Assembly (NCBI GenBank): GCA_001599355.1
Contig: BCGQ01000001.1
Span: 1,305,135-1,369,134, forward strand
Reading direction: 5' to 3'
Source of the DNA: Nakazawaea peltata
Taxonomy: Eukaryota; Ascomycota; Pichiomycetes; Alaninales; Pachysolenaceae
DNA length: 64,000 bases
Shown here: positions 9,594-19,572 of the stretch, in pieces
How positions within the stretch are numbered: the stretch's first letter is position 1
Layout: each line of letters opens with the position of its first letter
Notes under the pieces: generated by a model
Seen by the model: the letters and a program-made list of their open reading frames with translations, nothing else
What the model was told of the DNA's origin: nothing
The model's database searches: none
Position numbers and translations under genes: made by a program

Positions 9594-10715
9594 ATGTCGA
9601 TCAAGGACAACCCGGACTTGACGGCGACTTCAAATGGTATCTTATACAATACTCAACAGGGGGAAAAAGCGAGTCTATTGAGGCTCTCACCAAGGAAGCC
9701 GCGAAATATGAAGAATTTGTCTCTTGATTTAGGAGAAGAAGCTCAAAAGGATAAATTTCAAACCCCCACCACCGACGACTCCCGTCAAAGATCTGTCACT
9801 ATCTCTCATATTGAATCGTCTCCAAATGCTCAGCGGCTGGCACCAAAGCTCACGACGCCTCCCACTTTGTTCAGATCACGTACTGGATCATCGTCACTGC
9901 CTTTCAGACACCCATCTTTATCTATTCATCGTCCTTCAGCAGGTTCTTCGGAGGCGTCTCTGCCAGATATGGCTGATGGTACAAGACCGGGACTTCAAAG
10001 AAGAAGAACAACTTTGCTGTTAACGATCCCAAAATCAAAGGACTCTAGCATATCTACAAAGCGTGGTAACAATAGCCCCACGACACTGATCACACCAAGT
10101 CTCGCACCACATGATTTCCCTCCTGTAATGGATCAAATGACACTGTCGATCCTGAATATGAATATTAATATGTTGAATATCGATTTGAGTGGTTCATCGT
10201 ACCGTCCAGGTGCTTATCCAGATGGACCTGCTTGCATTATTGAGCCAAATTTACTTTACCTTTACTCCGAGCCCACGTTGGATCAAATATCGAAGTTTGA
10301 TTTGGTCATCAATTGTGCCAAAGAACTTAAAGACTACACTTCACAAGTACTGGAACTCCCCACACCGAACAATACTGAATATGTATTCATTCCTTGGACT
10401 CATACTTCACACCTAGTGCAGGATTTACCCGGCTTGATGTCGAAAATCGAGAAGCACTTCAATCAAAATCATCGTATTTTGATCCATTGTCAATGTGGAG
10501 TCTCCAGATCACTGTCGTTGGTGGTACTGTTCATAATGAAGTTGAAAAATTTGAATCTTAACGACCTGTATAACGAGGTTAAGTTAAAGCTGCCTCTTAT
10601 CTCTCCAAATATGACGTTGATATTTCAACTTATGGAATGGAATAATATTTTGCAGGGCAATAATTCCAATCTGACTTCTCCAATTGTGGAGAAAAGTTTG
10701 AATAATGATAAATAG
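9594..10715 (+). CDS. Dual-specificity MAP kinase phosphatase, MSG5/CPP1 type
   Basis: 373 aa, ATG 9594. The first 200 residues are S/T/P-rich, with several basic patches that could act as MAPK docking sites. The phosphatase domain begins near 'GPACIIEPNLLYLYSEPT' and contains the signature 'HCQCGVSRS' with catalytic Cys299 and Arg305, plus the general-acid loop upstream. S. cerevisiae Msg5 and C. albicans Cpp1 have this arrangement and dephosphorylate the pheromone and cell-wall MAP kinases. RHO1 and GPA1 in the same window act upstream of those pathways. The CTG codons at 10512 and 10527 follow the signature (RSASLVVAFIMK when read as Ala), matching the usual Ala there. Confidence 0.85.
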   Translation: MSIKDNPDLTATSNGILYNTQQGEKASLLRLSPRKPRNMKNLSLDLGEEAQKDKFQTPTTDDSRQRSVTISHIESSPNAQRLAPKLTTPPTLFRSRTGSSSLPFRHPSLSIHRPSAGSSEASLPDMADGTRPGLQRRRTTLLLTIPKSKDSSISTKRGNNSPTTLITPSLAPHDFPPVMDQMTLSILNMNINMLNIDLSGSSYRPGAYPDGPACIIEPNLLYLYSEPTLDQISKFDLVINCAKELKDYTSQVLELPTPNNTEYVFIPWTHTSHLVQDLPGLMSKIEKHFNQNHRILIHCQCGVSRSLSLVVLFIMKLKNLNLNDLYNEVKLKLPLISPNMTLIFQLMEWNNILQGNNSNLTSPIVEKSLNNDK

Positions 10716-11209
10716 GAGACAATGTATGTATAAAGAGAAATGTAGAGATGATGAGAGAAATTTAGAGGTAGTGTAGAGAGGTGGGGTTTCGACCTACTGC
10801 CATTCAGGTTTTGCTTTTACCTTCCTGCCCATCCTCTACTAAAGCCTTACCCCATCTTCACCTGCCCTCTTCACCCTCATTAAGTCGTGCACATAATACT
10901 AATTATTGAGATCATTTAGGTAGTGCACAAAATTCCAATCTCTTGGTCGTGCACAATTCCCAATTTAGGTTAGCACTTTACGAACAAAATGTTTATAAAA
11001 AATTTATTAAGCGGCGGTTAATCACTTTGAAAGGACCAGTTTAGACCAAACAGACTCGTTCAAGAGGCCCAAGATCAAGCTATAATTGCAAATTTCGAAT
11101 CATTATCGCTCTAGAATCGGATTAAACCTTGTTGGAGCGTTGAATTAGACGTGTTTTTCAACAGCGCTTATCCTTTGTAGAGTTACTTATAGCAGAGGCC
11201 AGACGAAGG
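10716..11209. other. HOS4 upstream intergenic region with repeated GTCGTGCAC
   Basis: No gene seen. The motif GTCGTGCAC occurs at 10884-10892 and 10946-10954, with a close relative (GGTAGTGCAC) at 10919-10928. These lie 255-330 bp before the HOS4 start. Confidence 0.6.
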
Positions 11210-14023
11210 ATGAAGAAGTCGACTATTTTTGGGTCCCTGACCGGTTTAGGAGCTCATAACAATCAAAATAGTGGTGATGGGGATGATCACAGCTCTCGAA
11301 AGCTGTCGGTAGCCGAAGAGCTGGGATCCAATACGAAACGATCATCTCCTGGGCCCACTTTGAAGCTGACAAGTTCGTCATCTATTTTTATTCATAATCC
11401 TAATAAGGAGAAGATCAAGCAGAGGTCGAGCATTCCTATTTATGGAAGCAATGGGAAGGTGATAAATGCAGTGAAGAGGGAGGAGAATCAGACAGCGAGC
11501 TCAGAGAGTCAGAAGGAGAAGGTGAAGGAGAATGAGAAAGCTAGCGAGAAAGAGGTGTCCGCCAAGAAAGATAGTCAGAAAGATAGTCAGCAAGAGAAGT
11601 CGACAGAGAAGGAGAGCCCCAAAGAGAGCCCCAAAGAAACTCCTACCATAAAGAAAGAACCAACTAAAGTCAAACTGGAACCAATAGAAGACCAAGATAC
11701 CGACTCAGAAGATGATCCTCCCGTACTTTCTCACAAAGGAAGAAGATTAATACGGAAGATGGAATATGATGAAGAAAGACGGGCCAAAACAGAGTCTGTG
11801 ACCCCTCAACCTGATCTGAATGATACTGGAGATGAGGGTGATAAGATTGTAGTGAAGAAACAACGTGTTCAGAACCAAAGCCGACCTTCAAGATCTGTTT
11901 CTCCTAATAGAAAAACGTCCCGTAATTTCAGTGCTAAAGATGCTCTTGGCCGTACCAAGTTACAGAAATGCTGTATTCGTGGCAATTATGAGATGGCTAA
12001 GGAGTTGATAGAGCAAGGAGCCAATGTTAACCAGCCAGATCATGCTGGAAATACTCCATTACATGAGCTGGCATTGAATGGTCACCTTGAAATCGCTAGA
12101 TTATTACTCGAGAATGGCGCTCATGTCAACGTTCAGTCCGGTGTAGACGATTTGGACACACCTTTGATCGATGCTTGTGCTTATAATCATATAGAAATCA
12201 TCAAATTGTTATTGGAACATGGCGCTGACCCTACATTGAAGAACCTGTCGGGCCAAAATGCTATGGATTCTATTGATCCTGATGAGGAAGGAGCAGCTGA
12301 GCTGCTGAAATTATTGAAACCTCTGTTGGAGAAATTTGGATTCACTGGGGCAGCCACCCCTGGCCTGGGTTCTCCATCTCCGGCTCCAGTTCAACAAGAA
12401 GAACACCATTATGAACCGTGGATTGATTTGACCTCGAAAGAGGGCAGAGAAGAGATTTATACTCGAGCTCTGGAAGGAGATGAGCTGTTTGTGGGTAATT
12501 ATCTTGCAAATGGAGGTCGTCCTCACCCTAAACTGTTGATTATTGCAGCTAGACATGGCCATACTAATGTGGTGAGTTTGTTATTACTGTTTGGAGCCAA
12601 AATTGAGAAGTCTGTCGATGGTGAGACAGCATTGATGCAAGCTGTCGGTAGAGGCCATTACGAAACTGTAGAAATGTTATTGACCAATGGTGCTAATCCA
12701 GTAAGGGTCGACAACAAAGGCGTTGGTGTATTGGAGAAAGCACAGGATCTGAGTCTGATTGTTGATGAACGTGAAATTGAGTTATTGACTAATGCTATTA
12801 ATAAGGCTAAAGCTCTGAAACAAGCTTCTCTGCCTAAGAAGAGATCTGCTGAAGAGGAGCGTAGTGTCAAGAAGGAAGATGATCTGGAACGTTTGCAAAA
12901 GAAACGTAAGAAGTTGGCTAAGATGAGTAATTTGGGGTCTGTATCTCCTCGTACAGAAGTAGTTGCTATTGAGTCGAGTAGAGAGGGCACTCCTGGTCCA
13001 TCTTCTTTGGGTAATGTCACAGCTTCTGCAGCTCCTGAGAAGGAGAAAACTCCTGAACCAACTGTAGAAAAAGTGGCACAAGAAAAAGTGGTGCTGCCAG
13101 CTCCGCCTCCTGAACCTGTCCCACAATTAACTCCAGAAGAAGAAGAAGCCAAACGTCAAAGAGAAGCAGAATTACAGAAACAAAGGGAGCAGTGGGAGCA
13201 ACACAAGAAACTGCAGAGAGAACTGAAGGCTGCAGATATCATGAGAAGCATCGAAGAAAACAAAAAGCGTCGTGAAGAAGAAGAGAGACGCCTTCAAAAG
13301 CAGAAAGAAGAAGAGTTGAGACTTCAGAAAGAAAAAGAACAACAACTGAAATTGGATTTGGAGAGACAACTGCAGAAAAGCTTGATCGTTGAAGAAATCG
13401 AGAGACGTAAACTGGTTAGAAATTTCTATGTTCCAGGATTAAAAGCTCTGCAGTTCAACTGCAAGAGATCAGTCGAAGATCTGTTGAATTATTTGCCTCT
13501 TTGTTGCGTCACCATCAATGACATCGATTATGTCACAGATTTACAAGTGATGTTATTGTTGGGTGTTGACAATTTGTACCTGCGGTTCTCTAATCTCTAT
13601 AAAGTTCTGTTGAGTGATGAAGAGAAACTGAAAATGTGGCGGTTCTTCTTCCCAATCATTGGCTATGATAGGTCGAGATTCTCTTCTTTATCCACCGAAG
13701 AGCTTGAGTCTTTGCGCGTCGATGGCCTGTCCAAGTTCCAATTGTACCAATTACATTGGATCCAATTGAGTGATGTCTCCAAAATAATCAATGAAGATAA
13801 AGATTTCCAGCATTTGAAAGAGGCTACTCTGATCCGTTGGATCACCAGAGTTGAGCTTTCCAAGGGGTCTAATACTCCAGTTACCGCTCCCTCTGCATCC
13901 TCGTCTTCAACTCCTCAAATTTCCAACTCCTCATCAGTTGCCTCTTCTTTGATTCCCCATAGATTCAGAGGTAATAAGAGGTTCCAAGACCTTCTTGAGC
14001 TGAGAAAGAAAGTCTTTTTCTAA
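11210..14023 (+). CDS. HOS4: Ankyrin-repeat subunit of the Set3 histone deacetylase complex
   Basis: 937 aa, ATG 11210. A charged, K/E-rich N-terminal region precedes ankyrin repeats at about residues 243-355 (GRTKLQKC, NTPLHE.A.NGH, DTPLIDACAYNH) and a second ankyrin block at about 410-520. A long E/K/Q-rich coiled coil follows (about 640-760), then a conserved C-terminal region ending in 'RFQDLLELRKKVFF'. This layout fits Hos4, a subunit of Set3C (Set3, Snt1, Hos2, Hst1, Sif2, Cpr1, Hos4). The CTG at 12068 sits in the ankyrin consensus TPLHEAALNGH, at the first Ala of the pair. CTG is common throughout this gene, so standard-code translation misreads many residues. Confidence 0.85.
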   Translation: MKKSTIFGSLTGLGAHNNQNSGDGDDHSSRKLSVAEELGSNTKRSSPGPTLKLTSSSSIFIHNPNKEKIKQRSSIPIYGSNGKVINAVKREENQTASSESQKEKVKENEKASEKEVSAKKDSQKDSQQEKSTEKESPKESPKETPTIKKEPTKVKLEPIEDQDTDSEDDPPVLSHKGRRLIRKMEYDEERRAKTESVTPQPDLNDTGDEGDKIVVKKQRVQNQSRPSRSVSPNRKTSRNFSAKDALGRTKLQKCCIRGNYEMAKELIEQGANVNQPDHAGNTPLHELALNGHLEIARLLLENGAHVNVQSGVDDLDTPLIDACAYNHIEIIKLLLEHGADPTLKNLSGQNAMDSIDPDEEGAAELLKLLKPLLEKFGFTGAATPGLGSPSPAPVQQEEHHYEPWIDLTSKEGREEIYTRALEGDELFVGNYLANGGRPHPKLLIIAARHGHTNVVSLLLLFGAKIEKSVDGETALMQAVGRGHYETVEMLLTNGANPVRVDNKGVGVLEKAQDLSLIVDEREIELLTNAINKAKALKQASLPKKRSAEEERSVKKEDDLERLQKKRKKLAKMSNLGSVSPRTEVVAIESSREGTPGPSSLGNVTASAAPEKEKTPEPTVEKVAQEKVVLPAPPPEPVPQLTPEEEEAKRQREAELQKQREQWEQHKKLQRELKAADIMRSIEENKKRREEEERRLQKQKEEELRLQKEKEQQLKLDLERQLQKSLIVEEIERRKLVRNFYVPGLKALQFNCKRSVEDLLNYLPLCCVTINDIDYVTDLQVMLLLGVDNLYLRFSNLYKVLLSDEEKLKMWRFFFPIIGYDRSRFSSLSTEELESLRVDGLSKFQLYQLHWIQLSDVSKIINEDKDFQHLKEATLIRWITRVELSKGSNTPVTAPSASSSSTPQISNSSSVASSLIPHRFRGNKRFQDLLELRKKVFF

Positions 14024-14173
14024 CGCATGTATATGAAACCTGTATTATATAGAACCAAATGTATTTTTAGTGATCCTATTCTTAGTGATCCTATTCTTAG
14101 TGTAGGTGGTTATTTGGATACTTATTAGCATATTACGAATATTGGCAAAATGACATTTAAAAAAAAAGAGGAA

Positions 14174-14244
14174 GCTCGCACTCAGGATTGAACTAAGGAC
14201 CAACAGATTTGCAATCTGCTGCGCTACCACTGCGCCATACGAGC
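14174..14244 (-). tRNA. tRNA-Cys (GCA)
   Basis: 71-nt cloverleaf on the minus strand. The 7-bp acceptor stem pairs GCTCGTA with TGCGAGC (one G-T pair), the D-arm holds 'AGTGGTAGCGCA', and the anticodon arm is GCAGA-TTGCAAA-TCTGT with anticodon GCA. The T-arm contains TTCAATC. No intron is present. It is nearly identical to the yeast tRNA-Cys sequence I remember. It lies about 150 bp after HOS4 and marks the edge of a 3.6-kb gene-poor stretch. Confidence 0.95.
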
Positions 14245-17200
14245 AACAATCTCGGAAGTTCCATGATTTTTATGAACTATATGTTGCCTGGTGAATAAGG
14301 CGGAAAAGTTCTGTCTGATATGTTTACTTGAGATATGGAATTGGTGAAGATTTGCCACAAGCATATGGAATGAGAAGATCCATATAGAGACTGGGACTAA
14401 AAGATTGGTTCGATAAGATTGTAAACAAATAACTTCCACGGTAATGGTAAATCGTGAAACTCGGGTATCTCATTAGACCTCCCTTATCCGGAATTTTCTT
14501 TAAAACCGAAAAAAGTGCTAGTCAAAAAAAGCGTAGGAAAAACGCAAGTAGGGAAAGACGACAAACAACAGGAGATTTTCTGCGTTCTCTGATCGCTTGG
14601 CATATTTTAGCTGTTGACCCTGAACAACAACAACAGCCCTTATTATAGGGCTGGGCTATTTTGCCCTACTTTTTATTGTGGGTGTCGGAAGTATCCCTAA
14701 TGTTAATACAGATACGCGACTACACTATTTTAATTTTATTACCTTGATTCTATGTCAACCTTCCTTAAGTTCTTGCAGATTATCATTTACCAGAATGGCT
14801 TACCTATTAACCATGTAGATACACTAGACAAGGTGAAACTGGAGCAGCCAAAAAATGGGCCCGTAACTTTGAATCGGTGCAAATCACTCAAGTTTCTTTT
14901 TTAATCTTTGGGAGTCTGTTTCAACGTGCTCAAGATATCATTTCCGCGAGTACAAAGAACAATCGTCGCCAGTGGTACTCATTTTCCGCTTAATATGAAA
15001 CACGCACTGCTTCCAAGCAAGAATTATCTACAGTCGGAAAAGCTGATGCATTTCCTTCTGGCCATAGCGTTTTATTCAGGGAAATGTACAGTTTTTTGCA
15101 ATCGGGAAAGAATCCCTTGGTGCAGCCTCCACAAAATTTAGTCGAGTTTTGAGCAACCCGGTCTAAATCAGCTCCATGTTGCAGGAACTCAAAAACCTTA
15201 AAGTTTATTAGAAGGGGCAAACTTGCTCAAACTATGCCTCAAAGGGTTGTGCCCTTTTGCTTTATACTCGAAAAATAAATACTTGCATGAATATATGCAT
15301 GCATCAAAAAAGAGACGGAAACAGAAACCCCTGTTGCTTCGGAAAAGTCAGGAGAACTCCATTTTAAAAGCGCATGATGGAGGATCATTGCCCAATAAAG
15401 GGCAAATTTAAAAAATGTGAAGGGGGAGCGCACAAGGAAGATAACAAATGTTACTTAAAAGATGATAAAAAGAAACTTTAAACACCACACGCTGGGCACA
15501 CGTCTATCTTCAAGAAGCAAATGGAACAGCTGTCCAATGGACTAATAGCTTACCGTAGTTAGAGTCGGAATCTACTCTCTGATTTCTAAGCTAAAAAATA
15601 AAAAACATGAGGTACAAAATTACCCACCAAAGGTGTCCCGCATACATGAAATACAAGAGGCCACTGTAATATCAGGGAATAAGAGCTTAGGTTCCGCTGC
15701 AATGTAGACCGGTGGGCGAAGAACGAGGCTGTGATGGTCGGGGAACCCCGATTTACTCCAAGATCTCCTTGCTGGGGTCCAAGTTAGTACTACACCCTTC
15801 CGAAAATATTTTTTAGCGTTGGTCCGACTCACGCAAACACAATATCAGACACAAAAGCCGGGCCAGAAAACCTAAAACTTAAGAGCCTGCCTTAGAGCTT
15901 ATTTTTAAAAGCGAAGTGCAGAAGGGCAAACAGTTGCAGCTTTCTTTTTCACTAAAACGAAATCTTAAAGCCGCAGGAAAGAGTAAGCCGAGGAAATGTT
16001 TTCGGGCCTCACGACCTTATTCTCAGTAGAGCATATCACCCACCTGGTGCATGCAGGTATTGAGTATTGTCATAAGATGTAAAGGAACTAGTTGCCCAAA
16101 CAGGATTAGTACAGTATGTAGGGATCTAATTACATTGGTTAGGTGTTTTAGTCCGGTGGTTTGTATACACCGCAAAAGTCGATGGTTCATCGTAACGTTT
16201 GTGGCTCGTTTATTCTTGCGCCTGAGGCGACTAAAAACAACGTTATTAGATTCTATGCTCGGTGAGCTAAAGCTTAAATAACATTTAATTCTCCACGTAA
16301 TCATGTCACCGTTCTTCTTGCGCATCGAAGATGCACTGTTGCTTAACGGATTGCGGGTATTGGCTTCAAGAAAAGAAACGATCATCATAGGCAACGATTA
16401 TCATCTATCGATGATGTTTGATGATCAGTAAGGGTTTTCTGGCAGTTTGAAGGACAACGTTTGCGCCCTGCTAGTAGAACTGAGTGCCGGAAATTATCTG
16501 CCCTTCTGGAAACTCAAAGCCTAAGGTGAGGATGTTACATGCTCACAAGCCTAAAATAAAATGCAAGACGCTGGACCCGGCGGATACAATTGCACTGAAT
16601 ACGATCGTTGCTAAACTACAAGGCTAATCATAATAGAACGGAGAGCATTCACTACAGAGTGTGAATAGGATGCCCAGACTTTTGGGACAAGCCAACAGCG
16701 TGCTAATTCCAACAAGATGTGTTGCTGTACAATAATCTGCCTATTGAAATAAATCTTAAAGTTGACTATAAATCTGATAGCTCTTAGATTTGCTTTAGTT
16801 TTCTCTCGTTTCTTTTTCCATGATCCCTCGCTCAAATGCAGACTTGACTGTATTCAGGTTGACTTATTTGAACATCTATATTGAGCTGCGAGTTTATGTC
16901 CTATTTGAGTTCTTATATTGCCCAGCTAATCATCTAGATTCCTACACATTTCTTTTCTTTTTTTCGGTTATAAGATTACATCACAAAGCAAAATATCACG
17001 AGTATAGTCATGTCGGTAATATATCGTTCCGCTCGACGTTTGTCTTTGCATGTTCATTCGCAAGTTCCGGACGGCAAACAGAGGAGCTTCCAACCTTCCG
17101 AACGCCGCGACCTTGGTCGTAACCATTACGAAATTCCTGATATTTCAAGAAAAGGGTTCTATCTTTAAGCAACTAGGCGAGTGACGGAAGCGAGGATCCG

Positions 17201-17837
17201 AATTTCCCACGCAACTCAAAAATTCTCCTTTTTGGCTCAAGATTTTGTGTTCACTTGGGGAGTGAGAGTGCACAGGAGAAGTAGAGGGGGGACGGGGAAG
17301 AATTCAAGTTTCCAGATAATTTTGTAACGCAACCTACGTCTACGTAATTATAGAGGCGGCATCTTATGGAATCCTGGCCTAAGCTTCACAGCCGGCACCA
17401 TCATCTACGAACAAATTATTAGATGGAAGACCTGGCTACAAAGATAATAACACATTTTATGGGAATAACGAAATCTGAGACATAGAAACCTTGTTTTCAG
17501 CCGAACAAACGGAGATATTTATGCCCCTGGTCCCACCTAAAATTTGAGTATAAGACGAAACTTATTTGCCCCTCAGCTGCAAAAGATGCATATTTAAGCT
17601 GCAGGTATTGCATATTGTTGTGTTTCTTTTGCGTACAGAAAAAATCACAAACCTAATCAAGGTTGTTTGAGCTCTCACGCATGCACTTAGGGTAGTAGTA
17701 TCGACCAAATGGAAGCTCTAGGTTTGTTTCTTTTTTAATTTAGAACTGTAATCTATATAAATCATTACCAAAATCCGAACTTTGTAGTTTTGTTTCCGAT
17801 ACTATAGCTTTGACTAAATCAATTATATATTTTTAAC
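14245..17837. other. 3.6-kb gene-poor region between tRNA-Cys and the NRG1-type gene
   Basis: This is the longest stretch without a recognisable gene. All six frames are broken into short ORFs with no family resemblance. Base composition is mixed rather than strongly AT-rich and differs from the poly-A/T-rich and pyrimidine-rich promoters elsewhere. Small inverted repeats are visible: AGCCCT-TATTAT-AGGGCT at 14635-14652, GGGC/GCCC at 14653-14666, and nested arms GATCATCA/TGATGATC at 16380-16426. Possible roles are a long regulatory region for the downstream repressor gene, a centromere, or a decayed insertion next to the tRNA gene. I saw no LTR, transposase or reverse-transcriptase motif. Confidence 0.6.
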
Positions 17838-18785
17838 ATGGCCACTGAGGTATCTTCTTATCTGATACCGCCAACTATGCAAACAACAGAACCCCGCCAA
17901 ATGATGGGAAAGAGCGATTTGATGCAATATCAACACCAATACCATCTGCCACCTGTCCAGCAGCCCCTTTCAGCGGTTCTGCCTCCAACAGGCTACTATT
18001 ACTACCAGGGTCTGCCACCATCACAGTTAGCTGCCAGTCAGCCACTGCCTCAATACTATGCTGGGCACCAATCAGGACCAGAGCGTGTTCATGCTCCGTC
18101 CTCAGCTCCAGGAACTTTACCATCTCTGCATCAACATCTTGCCTATTATCCTTCCCAACAGATGCCGATCAAGAAAGATGAGGAAAACAGACAGAAGTTA
18201 CCTTCCATTAAATCCTTATTGCAAGACTTACCGGCAATAAATGCCATTCCACCTCAACTGCATTATACCAGCACCGTCAGCGGCTCTGTTGGTTCCACCA
18301 CATTCACTGCATCGATTTCCTCTGTATCGTCATCATCATCTGCCACTTCTGTGAAGTTGCCAACTATGATCCCATCACTCACTATTCCTCTGGTTGATGG
18401 CTCGGTACTAAATGCTCAGAGTCAACCTATGGTTAGCCATTACCAATCCCCAATTTCTCCTTTAGGCAGAGATTCGATGACAGGCGCATCTTCCTCCTCT
18501 GTTTCTACCGCTTCATTGGCATCCAGTTCTCCAGGTGCTGTGCCTCTGAAACCGCTGAAGAAACACGAGTGTTCGGTTTGCCTTAAAACTTTCACTACTT
18601 CTGGTCATTTACTGCGTCATACAAGAATTCATACCGGTGAAAGACATCATGTATGTCCTTACGACGGTTGTGGTGCTAGATTTTCCAGACAGGATAACTG
18701 CATGCAACATTACAGGACACATTTGAATAAGAATAGCAGACGGAGAAATAATCTGGCCAAGACAAATGGCAAGAAAGTTTTATAG
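17838..18785 (+). CDS. NRG1-type C2H2 zinc-finger transcription factor
   Basis: 315 aa, ATG 17838. The N-terminal 230 residues are low complexity, rich in Q, P, S and Y. Two C2H2 fingers follow, from about residue 244 (CSVC...HLARHTRIH when CTG is read as Ala) and about residue 272 (CPYDGCGARFSRQDNCMQHYRTH). This pair, with TGERHHVCPYDGC between the fingers and 'FSRxDNCxQHYRTH', is characteristic of Nrg1/Nrg2, glucose and filamentation repressors that recruit Tup1-Ssn6. A short basic tail ends the protein. The CTG at 18612 is at the Ala of GHLARH. The large upstream gap is typical of heavily regulated transcription-factor genes. Confidence 0.82.
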   Translation: MATEVSSYLIPPTMQTTEPRQMMGKSDLMQYQHQYHLPPVQQPLSAVLPPTGYYYYQGLPPSQLAASQPLPQYYAGHQSGPERVHAPSSAPGTLPSLHQHLAYYPSQQMPIKKDEENRQKLPSIKSLLQDLPAINAIPPQLHYTSTVSGSVGSTTFTASISSVSSSSSATSVKLPTMIPSLTIPLVDGSVLNAQSQPMVSHYQSPISPLGRDSMTGASSSSVSTASLASSSPGAVPLKPLKKHECSVCLKTFTTSGHLLRHTRIHTGERHHVCPYDGCGARFSRQDNCMQHYRTHLNKNSRRRNNLAKTNGKKVL

Positions 18786-19572
18786 TTGGTCATCCCTATT
18801 GATAGTCATTTAACTCTACAATTATGCTTTTCTTTACACTATAGCTTTTTTTTATCTTCCCATATACAGTTTTAACTCTGATAACCTTTCGCTTAGATAG
18901 CATTTATTATTTACCTCAATGTAGAAATCGACACGCCCCTCTTTTGAGAAAGTAGGGTTCAATTAAGACTGTGCGGCTCTGCAACCGGGTAACACCTCTC
19001 TTATCGGGATCTTTTTCGAACCCCTTTGCAAAAGGTCGTGTACAAATCCGAAAACTATATAAAGGGCAGAAGCTGCTGTTTTTCTCAACTGTTCCGAGGT
19101 TACTCAAATTGATCTGTTTAAATGGTAAGTTATGGTATCAACAATGGCGTTTGCGACAATTGATGATGATTAAATAACAACTATTGAATTTCTTCGACTG
19201 AACTTCCATGTAGAGAAAACATATTTACAGAGCTTTTTAACCCTGATAATTGTCGCTCAAGTCATCATATTGATGAGAAATATACTAACTGATATTTGTA
19301 TGTATAGTCATTTTAATAGATAAATTAGAGACGAAATATTGTAAGATTGTAGGTATTTTAGTGAGTTGTGGATTGGAGGAACTGCCAGACTTCAAGGCCA
19401 TGATCTCTAGATCCTAACCCCCATTGCTCACCTTCCCCCCTTCCTCCTCCCTCCCTTCCCCCTTCTCATCTGGAAAATTTTTCTTTACAAAAAAATCAAA
19501 AAAAAATTCAGCTGAGCTTAAAACAAGTTTAGTAAGCGCCAATAGAACTCGATAGTAGATAACATAACTGAG
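18786..19572. other. Intergenic region with isolated splice signals
   Basis: No coding gene found. GTCGTGTAC occurs at 19035-19043. An ATG at 19122 is followed directly by GTAAGT (19125-19130), and TACTAAC lies at 19283-19289 with AG at 19306-19307, resembling a complete intron. Joining to the nearest acceptor gives a stop after two codons. A GGAAAATTTTTC element at 19472 lies about 100 bp before ECM2. Confidence 0.5.

Noticed and set aside
15783-15789. Minus-strand TACTAAC in the gene-poor region
   Set aside because: No flanking coding exon; likely chance.
16820-17122. 100-codon ORF with a true ATG in the gene-poor region
   Set aside because: No recognisable family, mixed hydrophobic composition, and of a length expected by chance in 3.6 kb. 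It might be a lineage-specific gene but cannot be supported.
14245-17837. Retrotransposon or other mobile element next to the tRNA gene
   Set aside because: No terminal repeats, primer-binding site or polymerase motif could be seen; recorded only as one hypothesis for the region.
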